Positions 1 through 12,300 of a stretch of DNA of 64,000 bases are shown in pieces. The stretch covers positions 52,766 to 116,765 of the forward strand of contig SADC01000253.1 in NCBI GenBank assembly GCA_004194705.1. The letters run 5' to 3'. This DNA is from Ditylenchus dipsaci (taxonomy: Eukaryota; Nematoda; Chromadorea; Rhabditida; Anguinidae). Positions within the stretch are counted from its first letter, which is position 1. Each line of letters begins with the position of its first letter. Made by a program: the position numbers and the translations under genes. A model generated the notes under the pieces. That model worked only from the letters and a program-made list of their open reading frames with translations. It was not told the origin of the DNA and did not search any database.

Positions 1-360
1 GAAAGCATGGGAAAACATTAGAAATAAATAAATTATTATTTAAAAAAACATAAAAACCGTAGCCCACTAGCTGCACACCGCCAAAATCATGTAGACTAAA
101 ATATCTTAATCTTAAAAATAGACAAAAGGTTTCTCGAACTTGAAGAAGCCTTTGTACAACCGGCAGCAAAATGTTCTGTCACTCTTTCACCAAGAAAAAA
201 GTATTAGCTGACCAAGTTTCGTAAAATATCGAAATTACCGAAGAAGTTGATCTTTTGACCGCTCTTTTCTGCCTTTCATTGGGTCCTTGGGCCGCAAACG
301 TTATGGTTGGAAATACTAAAATGAAATATTTGCAGCTTCCCATATCATAATTTTTTTTAC

Positions 361-3300
361 ATCAGCCAGCAGTGAGACGAAGTTGTATAGGTTTTTGAAT
401 GTTTGTCCATCAATTAGCTCATTGGTCCTGACCACTTCATCTAGCAGTGCCGAGTGCATGGCTTTTAGGATGTCCGTCTCCGACACAAAGTACATAGTCT
501 TGCAGCTATAAATATGAGATTTATGGCACAACGAATTAGGCAAAAAAGGGAAACCACTAACCGGTCAGGATTGCCTCACAACTGATCACATCCAATTTCT
601 TAGTGGTGGTCACCACTGGAGCAACGGTGACGAATTGGCCAGGTTGCACCTTGTTCAACAGGTCTTGTAATGTGCTTGGTCGGAGTCTGAAAAGGTAGTG
701 TAGTGATTCTACGGTCATACAGGATAAATCAAAATTACGCTAACATTTTCAAATTTAATATTTCTGTTTTCAAAATTACAATTTTCTGATTCTCTTTTTG
801 TCTGATTCGCCTGTTTTTTGCTTGTTTTCTCACTTGCGTCCTATTTCTTTATTGGTCCTCGAGTTTGTCCATTGCATTAATTTCTGTCATTCTCTTTTTA
901 ATATTTCACGTTTACGCTGGAGGTCAGTTCATCAAATAAATTTCTATCAATTTTGAGGATATTTCTGCAGTCCAGAAATAGGAGCTACGCGCCGGTTTCG
1001 TCCATCTTCTTTATCGAGGTCGAGGTCTCGGGTTTGCACCAATCGGGTAGCTCTTCGGAGTGGCTAAGGAAAAAGTCAGCAATGCGGTTTGTCGATTCGA
1101 AGAAACTGGCGCTGCCGAAAATCCGTTACAGATATCGTTTCTGTCTTCGTGTTTGCTGTTTTTGTGGCTTCATGTGAGACATGTGCTTGGGGATGGATAA
1201 AGTTTATTGTCACCGTCTTGTAATGACTTTATCAGGGGCGTTTCCGGTGCTAACCACCTGAAATTCGGAAACTGGTCGGAAACTGTTTTTTTAATGTTCA
1301 AGGGGTGGAACTTTTGCGGCTACCTTTTGACATCGACTTTTTTACCTGTTTTCATATCTTTTGTTTTCTCATCTGAGATGTTTTGATACTGTTTTGTAGC
1401 TGAGATTTTTTTCTATCTATTGAGTGGTCGAAATCCCTAATTAGAAATAATTTTTGAGAAAATCATACAAGCTTCACACTAAAAAACCACGTTGAGCCTA
1501 AGACTTGGTTTTTAGTGTAAAGTTGGTGTGATTTTCTTGAAAATTATTCTTAATTACGGTGTTTGACCACACAATCGATAGAGAAAAATCTCAGCTACAA
1601 AACGCGTGAAAACATCGGAGATAAAAAACATAATATATGAAAAAGGGTGGTATCCATCTGCAACAAAAGGATTCTCAAATATTTGGAGATTCGAACATAT
1701 GGGAGACTCACACAAAGCCTACTCAAACAAAGGGGATTCGCGCAAAGTGATACTCACGCAAAATCCGTTCAAGAAAAGGATGTTCGAACAATAACCTTTG
1801 AGTTATATTCATAAGATATACCCTTCTTTAAAGGACATTGCCGTCTCCGACAACGGTGGTTCCCCGCCAATCGAAAAAAATCCTGATCATGTACTTCTGT
1901 ACGGATTTTCAACTTGGTTTCTAACACAACTATACCTGAAATTAAATTCAAGGCCTTTTTGATAGAAATCGAGTGAAAAAATCTGTACAGAAGTTCAATG
2001 AATTAGGCGAAAATTTTTTGAATTGGCGGGGGACAATCCTGAACGCGTGGCCATCGCCCCTTGAAGGGGCATGCCCACGTTAATGAGAGGTGGTGCCCGG
2101 AAATTTAAAAATGTTTCCAAATCATTGAACTTTTGTACGGGTCTTTCAACTTGGTTTCTAACAAAACAAGACATAGGAATTAATTTTAGGTGTGGTTTTG
2201 TTAGAAACCAAGTTGAAAAATTCGTACAGAAGTTCAATGATAAGGAAAACATTTTGAATTCCCGGGCACCACCACTTATTAGCGTGGGCATGCCCTTTTA
2301 AGGATTCGCTTACGATGCGACATTCTCCACCATGTTTTATCACTCTTTTTTACAGATGAGTATATGGCCCGTGCACAAAATCACGAATAAAGGTATCGAG
2401 AATCTCCCTTCGTTTGAAAACTGTTTGAACATCCTTTTTTGAACAAATTTTGCGTGAATTCCCCTTTGCGTGAATTTCCCTTTGTTTGAATATCTTTTTT
2501 TTGAACGGATTCTGCTCGAATCTCCCTTTATCTGAAAACGACGATGTTCGAATATACCGTTGTTTGAATAGACTTTGTGTGAGTCTCTTATTTGTTCGAA
2601 TCTCCCAATGCTTGAAAATCCTTTTGTTGCAGGTGGATACCTCCAAAAAAGGTAAAAAGATCGATGTCAAAAGGTAGCAGTAAAAATCCGGCTTATACTG
2701 ATTTGGCTAACGAAAAAGCTGAAATATGCCACGAAAAAGATTATTTCTGCCACGAAAAACGACATGCTACGAAAAAGATGAAATGTGCCACGAAAAAGAT
2801 GAAATGTGCCACGAAAAAGATTATTTATGCCGCGAAAAATTATTTATGTCGTTTTTAAGTCAAAATTTTGCGGGAATTCAAATTTTATAGACATATATGA
2901 TTTGGACTGTTCAGAATCCAATATAAGACACTGAAAATTAGTTTTTGGGGTTTACTGAAAGGGGAGTAAACTTTTTGCGTAAATTTGATCGAGCGGATCA
3001 GAATTCCAGTCAGATGGCCATAATCGCTCAGAATTTCACCTTTAACCATTCTCAACCATCTTAAATCACCCTAAGCACTGATTTAGGGTAGTTAGAAACA
3101 GGTTTGGTGCAGTTTCGTATGGTTTAGGCTGGGTAAGTTTGTTGAGAATCGTTAAGGGTGGAATCTTAGCGATTACGGCTATCTGACCGGAATTCTGATA
3201 CGCTCGATCGAATTTTCGCAAAAAGTTTACTACCCCTTCAGTAAACCTTTAAAAACCAATTTTCAGTGGCTTCTGATCACTTAGCGTTGGGATTCTGAAC

Positions 3301-6300
3301 AATCCGAGTCATATATGTCTACAAAATTTGAATTCCCGCAAAAATTTGGACTTAAAAACGACATAAATAATCTTTTCGTTAGAGACGAAGACAGGACAGG
3401 ATCCTGTCCTGGTCCGTCCTGTTCGAAAATTATCAATAAAACAAAATCCTGGTCCTGGTCAAATTAAAAAATCCTGGTCCTGGTTCTGGTATTTTGGCCA
3501 ATCCTGGTCGTCGAATTTGGTAAATATAAATGCTATTTTTTCGAAACGTCATCTTGAAATGAATTTTGATCGAAATGACCTTTGCATTTTTCATTCAGGT
3601 ATTTTCATTCATGTAGAATACAATCTGTTATTTTAAAGTATTGATTTCTGCAATTTCTCGACATTATATTTCTCATTTATTCAGAAAAATCATTGCAATT
3701 TTGTTCATGACTTTTGTTTTCAGATGAGCGTTGTCTGGAGCATCGGTCTTTTCGACAAGTTGTCCGCTACAGAAGCGAAATGTGGAGTGTGCAACAAACC
3801 AATCAAGATGGCAAACGGGTCGACAAAGGGCCTCTTCCTTTACGCTATAGCACATGAGGAATACGCAGCCAAGCTCAAGGAACTCGAAGAAAAGGATGCA
3901 TCGCAAAAGAATGCTATCGAGAAGTTGCCGCTATTCCAGTGTTGCGCACACCACATACCTTAGACACAAATCACTCGAAAGTGACTCTGGATGCATGAAA
4001 AAGCATGCATACCAGAGTTATTTATGCGGTAGGCCCAGTATTCAAAACTATGTTCAACATCTTCAATTTTTCGGCCGAAAAGGTCTCCCCCCTTCTCCGG
4101 CTTTTGGCTTCGAGCCAGAGGCTCAAAGCCAAAGCCTCGGGGGGTACAATGGAATAGTACCGAGAATTTTGTCAAGGTTTTGCCAACAGGTAGACTCAAG
4201 ACTTTTGTATGTCTATATGCGAAAATCTATTGGTGGTCTTCTGTTTTAGGAGAGCTTTCATCGTTGGACAAGAAGGTGGTACATCCTATCGCGTGCGCTA
4301 ATCTGCCCTTCTCGATCGTCGACCAGCCTTCATTCAAGCCGCTATTGAGAAAGAAACCGAGAAAGCTTGAAGGGTAGGCGTTGAAGGTTTTCAAAAGTTA
4401 AAGAATTTTTGAATTCATTAAAAATTTTGCTGGCAGTTTAAACCGTATTTCTGGAATTTAACGTAAACCTGGTTTTGGACCAGGATCCCGACCAGGATCC
4501 TGGTTTTTAGAATTTCTAATCCTGGTCCTGATCCTGGTCTTGGACAGACCAAAAAATCCTGTCCTGAAATCCGTCCTGGTCCCGTTTCTTCATCTCTACT
4601 TTTCGTGGCATATATAACTTTTTCGTGGCACAAATAATCTTTTTCGTGGCACATTTCATCTTTTTCGTAGCATGTCGTTTTTCGTGACAGAAATAATCTT
4701 TTTCGTGGCATATTTCAGCTTTTTTGTGAGCCAAATCATATTATGCCTAAAAATCCCCTTTAAAGGACCATGGTTTTTGAACGCAGCGACATTCCCAAAA
4801 TTTGAATTGGCGGGAACACTTTTTATCATCGAGACCAATTAAATTTGAATGTGAATTATTTTTTGTTTGCATTGAAAATTTAAATTTTATCTTTTAGTCC
4901 AGTTTAAATTATAATCTCATAGAAGTAGTTATGGTGCAGTGAAAGTAGCCTAAGTCGTCCCATCTGGCAATGTCGAGCAACGTTGGGGTCGACTAGTGAA
5001 TGGTTCTATATTTTGATAAAATTTTAAAGGCTCAAATTGTTTTACCCCTCCAAATTATTCTTTTACCCCTCCAAATCATTCATTTATCTCCCCAAATCGT
5101 AAAAATGAGTATTTCTCGGTGTTCTTATGTCGTAAAATTTTTTCTTTTGATCATCATGTAGCCCTGAATCTCTTGTTTCTGATAAGCTATCAACTGACTC
5201 CTTGTTGTTTAATCGCTCAGAATTCCACCCTGAACCATACAAAACCACCGAAAGAATGGAATTCTAAACAATTTAGCCCATCGGAATGGAATTCTGATCC
5301 GCTCAATCGAATTTTCGCAAAAAGTTAACTCCCTCTTTAATAAACCCCCAAAAACCAACTTGCAGGGGTTTCTGGCCGCTCCAGGGTGGAATTCTGAGCG
5401 ATCCAAGTCCCTATTGACTATAAAATTCGGATCCCGCAAAATTTACTGCAGTATTTCACTAAAAATGCAAATTTGAGGGGGTAAATTGAAATTTGAGGGG
5501 GATTTACAAATTTGTGCGAAATTCAAATTTGAGGTGGTAAAAATAAATTTGAGGGGTGTTCAAAGGGGTTGAGAGGTTGAGGGCTTGTTGTTTAAAAAAA
5601 TTTTGATAAATACCCGTTTTTATGAAACAACTCCTCTTTCATGGGGTAAAAGAATAATTTGGAGGGGTACGCAATTTTTAAATGCAAACAAAAATAATTT
5701 AAAAATAATTGTTGGATATTTCCAGAGTAAAAATGGGGTCCGCGACAATTCGCCTCCGGGACAATTCGCCTCCGGGCCGATTCGCCTCCCGGGACAATTC
5801 GCCTCCAGGGACAATTCGCCTCCAGGACAATTCGCCTCCGGGACAATTCGCCTCCCGGGACAATTCGCCTCCGGTACAAAAAAGTAGTAGAAGTAATCTT
5901 TGAAAAGTCACAGTCATTATACCACATTCAAACCCTTATTTTCGACGTGAAATCGTGTGGTAAATCCTGTTTGATAGGACCGAAACCGCGATTTCACCCA
6001 TCCGAACCCCAATACCCAGGGTAGGTACCTTCTGGTCAGGTGTATGTTCATGTGGATGGCCTGAAAATTTGAAAAAAAAATTAAATCGAAAACCAACCAT
6101 GCTATCAAATGTAAAATCATGTGGTGAATCAGGTTTAATAATATCAAAATTTTGAGTTCACTGAACCGATCCCCACAATTAGAGGTAGGTATCCCTCGTC
6201 CAGGTGTATATTCATTTACGGGCGTTAAGCGAATCGATCCACACCAAACTGATCCATACCGAATTGGTCCACACACAAAATGGTCCACACTTTTCAAATT

Positions 6301-9300
6301 CTTACATTTTGAAAAATTTTGTAGTCTGAACCGACCAAACCAAGTGGTCGTCCACTTGGAGATTTTTTTTACTTTTTTGGGTTCCAAAACCTATTTTCTG
6401 GACTAACTCGGGAATGCTGAAGATGGTTTGATAGTGGTGAAATGCCGTTTTGTAAGCTATTTTCTAGTTTTGGCAAATTCACTTATTTCCCAAAAATTAA
6501 AAAATACCATACAAAACCTTCTTTTACTATTATCGAACCATCTTCAGCATGCCCAAATTAGTCCAGAAAACAGGTTTCGGAATATGAAAAACGTAAAAAA
6601 AATTTTGCACCAAATTGACGACCACTTGATTTTGTTGTACTCAGGTAGTGTAGTGGTACTCGGATAGTAATATTTTCGTCTTGTAAAGAACTTTTAAAAT
6701 TTATGGTCCAACTTTAATTCTACTGGACAATCCATGCACTAACTAAACCATGTGGTCGTCCACTTGGATCAAAAGAAAGGCAGCTAAAGTTGGTTATAGC
6801 CTGATCAATTTTAAACTCAAATAATTGTTGTCTTTATTGTCTGAGCAGGGTAAGAATGCCTTTATGAACAGGTAGCAATTGTCCATTTTATACAGGTTGG
6901 ACCTGTATACCATAAATGCAATACAACTACAATATTACCCTTTCTGCAAAAATACAAACTAAGGATAAGCTTATTGTTCATGGAGTGAATGGACAGACTG
7001 AACAGGAGATAAAAAATGTAATTGGAGGCGAATTGTCCCGGGAGGCGAATTGTCCCGGAGGCGAATTGTCCTGGAGGCGAATTGTCCTGGAGGCGAATTG
7101 TCCCGGGAGGCGAATCGGCCCGGAGGCGAATTGTCCTGGAGGCGAATTGTCCGTGTCCCGTAAAAATGTGTCCCCGCCAATTCAAAATTTGGAGTTGCCG
7201 CTGCGTTCAAAAACCATGGTCCTTTAACGCAATTTTTAATCACCCAGTAGCTTCTACCCATTGGTGTTAGCCATATTTTATTCAGGACTTTTCTCTAAGT
7301 ATATGATAGAATATGATCAGTGCTATCTACAAGGAAAATTACACCAGAGAAAAGTTGAAGTTTTCGTAAATCCTAACCACGATTTTTACCGCGAACTTGG
7401 AGATTTCGACTACCGTATTTCCTCTAATAAGCGCCCCCGCTCTAATAAGCGCCCCCTCGACTTTGAGGGTCTGGATCTCTGTATCGAAGCAATATTTTGC
7501 AAAGCTGTGTGATACGTTTTTTCAACTCCCACGAGCTCTGCCGATTCCACTTTTTAGATTTTGGTTGAGCACCAAAAATCTCGAAATCGAATTCTAAATT
7601 TTCCGAATTTCGGGGGTTTGAAAAATAAGCGCCCCGGGCGCTTTTTAGAGGAAATACGGTAATCTACAGAGTGTCGCGAAAAAACGCGAGCACTTAAAAA
7701 TCTTGTGTTGCTCTTCATCACCGCCCGTATTGCTGTGGAGCTTCCCAAAAATCATGAATCGAACGGGTAGAGGATTACGTATGTCGATTTTATTAATAAG
7801 AAAAGGGGTCAGGAAGATTATAGCACCGACAGCATAGTTGCGCGTACTAACATATACAAAAAACCTAGTTATTCTATAGTTATTCTGCCTGAAAATAGCA
7901 AATAACTAAAATCTCATGAAGAAATCAACAAAGCAGAAAAGACAATTTTATTTAGTGTAACAGAACAGATAAGACATGGCCCTTAGAAGGACATTTGGAC
8001 TAGCGAATAACAACATAAATGGTAATAGAGAACTCAACCCACGGACGACTCATTGGTCTTCTTCGGCAGGAGCACGCTGTTAATATTCGGCAACACTCCA
8101 CCGGCAGCAATGGTCACATGAGCCAAAAGCTTGTTGAGTTCCTCATCGTTTCGGACAGCCAACTGCAGATGACGCGGACTGATTCGAACCTTCTTATTGT
8201 CCCGAGCAGCGTTGCCAGCCAATTCAAGCAGTTCGGCACAGAGGTACTCCAGCACGGCAGCCATGTAGATCGATGCTCCCGCTCCCACACGATCAGCGTA
8301 GTTGCCCTTTTTGAGAAGACGACGAAGACGCCCAGCCGGGAATTGCAGACCAGCGCGCGAAGAAGCAGACACGTTCGTAGGACCGGATGCTTCTTTCATT
8401 ATTTTCTTGCTCGGCATTTGGCCTTTATGGATTGAATCGAAGAGTTGCAAACAAAAGCTGAAAATAGAACACTTTATTTCAGATAGAACAACACGTAATA
8501 ATGAGAGGATTGTATTTTGAATCAGTGACAATGATTTCAGAACTGACATTTGATTGAATTGACCAACACGAGCGATAATAATTAAATTTCGAGACAAAAC
8601 TGATTTTAAATTTCTTTTGGGGTAACCTACAGGACAAGCAATTTTCTCCGCCGTTCTTAATTAATTTACGGCTTAGAGCGAGATCGTTTTTTTGTTCGAT
8701 AGCTAAGAAATCAGCAATTTTTTTCATTACCAAATGTTCATAAACCCTATCTCCTTTAATTTCTCCCCTCCCCAAGAGCCTTATTTTGTTTCCCAAAACT
8801 CTTTACTGAGGTTTTCAAATTTTCTTAGACCTTTTCAACTTTACACGACCTCCAAATAAAAGCCCTGAATCTCAATTATTAAAGATACCAAATTTGTCGG
8901 CGTAGATTTTAAAAAATCTAAGAACAATAGTGAAATCGAGAAAAAGAAGCTTGGGTACAAAATACGTATTTTAGGGAGTGGAGAAATTAAAGAAATACGT
9001 TAACTTTATTCTAGGGTTGGGTGATGGTCGGTTAGTCACCGCTAACTAACCGGTGACTAACCGAAATTTTTTGAAAACCCAGAATCAGCCAACCCAACTT
9101 TATTCATGAAAACAAGTAATATTTTCAATAAAAGGACATAAGACAAAAAAATTCGAAAATTTTCCTAAATCAACTTCTGGTTCTCCCTAAATACAGTCAC
9201 CTAAATACCACCTGTTTTGGACTACCACCTGAGTACCATTTTCTTTGGATATACTTTGATTTTGACTAGAAATCGACACTTTTTTGTTGATGGTCATAAC

Positions 9301-12300
9301 TTTTCTCTAAATAATCAAAAAGAAGAGTTTGACCTAAGAAATTGTAGCTAAGATTCAGGGCTTACATTATGAAGCTTTTTGATGAAAATTTACAAAACCT
9401 AAACTAAACAAAAAATAGTGTTATTCAAGAAAACGGGAGGGGGGGTGTGTGTCTTATCTTTTTTTTTTTGTTGTGTCTTATCATTATGAAACGCACTTTA
9501 GTCCGATCATCTGGAAAAAAGTCCAACTTACTGGTCCATAAAAATTGACTGTTGGTCACCTCTTTTGAACATGGCCACTAAAAGCACAAAAAATCAAAAG
9601 TGGCTAGGGAGGTTTCAGCAAAAACGAGATTTGGCGAGCTTAACTCAGCTATTGGAGAAAAAGCATTGTCTAGCTCAAGAATGCCCGAAACCATTTTTCT
9701 AATGTTTTAGCCGCCAAAACATGCTTAAAGGGCATGCTCGCCGCCGATGGGAATATTTGAAAGGCGGGTACCAGTGAAATTCAAACGAGAATCGAAATGT
9801 CGTGTCTCGGTAAAAGTCAAGAAAAAACAATGCTCCAGGCCGCAATCGAAGCGAAGGCCGATTTAGACAGTCCGACGCTGCTTTACCACTGTGCCACCCA
9901 TACTGTTATGGGAATGGGAAGTGTTTTTGATTACCGTATTTCCTCTAAAATAGCCCTCCTTCCAAAATAGCCCCCCCCCTCTACTTTGAGGGTCTGTATC
10001 TCGGAGCAGAGTAAATATTTTGCAAAGCTGTTTGATACGTTTTCTTAACTCCCACGAGCTCTACCGATTCCACTTTTTAGATTCTTAATTTTCACCCAAA
10101 AATCTCGAAATCGAATTCAAATTTTTCTGAAAATTGGAGGTTTGAATAAAATTTTAGAGGAAATACGGTACTTATGGTCAAGAGAATACTCAACAAATTG
10201 CATTTCAAAATAATTATTTTTTGAATTGACCTGGTACCCGCCTTTCAAAATATCCCCACCGGCTGCGAGCATGCCCCTTTAAACATGTTATCAGGTGACA
10301 GCCCACACTTGTCAGCGTTTTCGCTAAATCTCCCTTTTGGCTCGTTAAGAAATCCGGAGTTGGAGTATTTGGCATCGTGAACACCCCTTACTCCAACTCC
10401 GGTTTCTGAACGAGCCATCAACCATAAAAAAAATAATTTTACCATATGGAAAACTGTTGATTTTGAGCATGCCTACTAAAGGCGAAGATGAAAGAGCTCT
10501 TCTAACCCAACTTGGGCACGGAAAGGGTACATGTCAAGGATCATCTGCAAAGATAACTACTCAAAAATAAAAAAATAGTGAATAGCGAAAATAGTAAAAC
10601 AATTTTCTGACCTGAGCACCCACACTCTCGAATTGCTCAAAAACAATGACTAGGAAAGTGGCTGAGGGTAGAGTGCCCTGCCAGAGATCTTCAAAACGAG
10701 TTTGTCTGAATCAATAATTTATCTGATTAAATAATTGGTGACTACAGGGTGGTCCAACTTTTAGCGAAAACACCATTTGACGACTTGCCTTGGGACTGGC
10801 GCATCGCTTAATCAACTTCTATGAACGCCGCCAGAGAAGATGCCTCCAATTAGGTATCACGACGACTCGATACACATTGTGACTCGATACACCAACTCGA
10901 TACAGTTGCGACTCGATACGCCAACTCGATACACCGAGTCTCAGGTTCGACTCCCGACTAGTGTTAAAGTCACATTTTGAAGTAGCAAAGTCCTTTCGTT
11001 AGTTATTATATTTGTATAAAAATTAAAAGGGACGAGAATTAAATGTGCCTTCATCTGGATGAAAAGTGCCTTGTTTTTGGCTGAAAAGTGCCTTGTTTTT
11101 TTTCTTTTAGTCACAGCAGATAGTATAGTAGCATTTTTTTAAAGTGATAGCACCATCACGCAGCCCTCTTCATCTGATTTCTAACGTCGTATTGTTTGTT
11201 GCAACATCTTCTTAAAATTCAGCACAAAAAGGTGAAAGTTTGAATCAAATCATTTTTCCGAATTGCTTCATATTTGAGGCGTCTCTGCTAGTTTGTGCAA
11301 AGATGTTGCAACGAACAATACGCCGTTAGAAACCGGAAAAGCAGGGCTACGTGATGGTGTCATCATTTTGAAAAAATTGCTACTATACTTGCTGCTGTGA
11401 CTAAAAGAAAAAACAAAGCATTTTTCAGCCAGAACAAGGCACTTTTCATCCAGAACAAGGCAGATATAAGATTTATCCAATAAAAGCCTGATAGTCTTTA
11501 CTTCACGTGTTCAGGTATTAATCAGCATGGACAGAGTAATTGTGCACATGCAGCGTATAGGAGCCCGAACTGCACCGATTACTTATACTGATGATGGCAG
11601 AGGATGCTATGTATGGACAAAGACAAGAAGAACGTCAACAAAAAATAGAATCGGGCAGGGCTATTTCCATTACTCTCGATGTCAAGCCAGGAATGAATCG
11701 AAAGTTACCACTCCAAACAGCGCAATCACTTCTCGAAAAATTCTAAGCTGTCAAATTGGGTGATTTTATTTAGAGAAGTTAGTATTTATTTCTAGCGTTC
11801 AGTTCTATTATTTAAGTATTTTAGCTAACAAACACGAAATAAGTGGATGCGCAAAGTGTTTATGAAGGAAGACAGTCAGGGAGACGCCAAGCACAGGATA
11901 CATTGAGATTACGGAAAGCATAATAGAGGCTCAGGTTTGTCTTATGAAGTATTTTTTTATTTAGACGTTTTTTCAGAATGTTCTACTGCAGTACTTATCG
12001 TCGGATGCAGTCCTTTTGAGGGATGAAGGATACAATAGAAAGATGTCTCGCTATCATAAAAGAATTGGCCGTCTAATGGGGATAGATTTTGTGGAGTACA
12101 GGTTGTTTACTTGTTATGCTCATAAATTTTTACAGAAAGTGTTCAGAAGAGTGCTGGATGACGATGAAGAGCATGTAGAAGCTGAACAAGAAGAAAATTT
12201 TCACCAAGCAGCTGCCAAAGTCGGTCATCCGCTGTTGTATTTACTAAATATTGATAAAGGAAAAGTTGTTAAAATTCTGTAGATTTGTTGTTGTTGCTAT

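Larger units (their letters stand above)
1319..2678. mobile_element. Composite foldback element with long inverted arms
   Basis: The ends GCTACCTTTTGACATCGA (1319) and its reverse complement (ending 2678) are inverted. Inside, about 150 bp at 1645-1795 pairs with about 2500-2652; both arms are built from degenerate repeats of a motif like GGAGATTCGAACA. A second palindrome occupies 1391-1603 and two smaller MITEs lie at 1845-2036 and 2065-2297. No coding sequence was recognised. No convincing target duplication was found, so the superfamily is unknown. Confidence 0.6.
2686..4737. mobile_element. Composite element with CACGAAAAAGAT arrays as inverted ends
   Basis: About 150 bp at 2690-2840 is the reverse complement of 4596-4737. 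Each arm is a run of the motif ATGCCACGAAAAAGATTA with small changes. Between the arms lie a long palindrome (2841-3371) and a hAT-like element (3380-4598) that has split the right part of this one. The outermost bases are TGATTTGGCT on both sides. I could not find a clear target duplication. Confidence 0.6.
9729..10278. mobile_element. TTAA-target MITE, 550 bp, with nested insertion
   Basis: TTAA occurs at 9725-9728 and 10279-10282. The inverted ends are AGGGCATGCTCGCCGCC and GGCTGCGAGCATGCCCCT. Subterminally, AAAGGCGGGTACCAG pairs with CTGGTACCCGCCTTTC. The MITE at 9934-10168 has inserted inside, and a tRNA-like segment lies at 9844-9906. No protein-coding region is evident. Confidence 0.65.
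687..10506 (-). other. QSOX intron 6, about 9.8 kb, with a nested H2A gene and transposons
   Basis: This interval separates two QSOX exons whose phases match (two bases plus one base restoring Gly). It contains the H2A gene on the same strand, two foldback complexes (1319-2678 and 2686-4737), hAT-like elements (3380-4598, 5736-7160, 9012-9097), TTAA elements (2065-2297, 4764-7223, 9729-10278) and two short MITEs (7413-7659, 9934-10168). The parts at 690-1318, 7665-7930 and 8420-9000 hold nothing I can name. The boundary depends on the exon model being complete. Confidence 0.6.

Noticed and set aside
2690..2840. CRISPR-like regular repeats (CACGAAAAAGAT array)
   Set aside because: Spacers are as repetitive as the repeats, the array has an inverted partner at 4596-4737, and the DNA is animal; it is a transposon arm.
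5592..5927. Repetitive frames encoding Arg/Gly-rich peptides at 5.6-5.9 and 6.9-7.3 kb
   Set aside because: They are produced by the 16-bp array arms of a transposon, read in several frames on both strands.
11527..12282. A mariner transposase in the 10745-12452 element
   Set aside because: No helix-turn-helix or catalytic Asp motifs could be found in the open frames.
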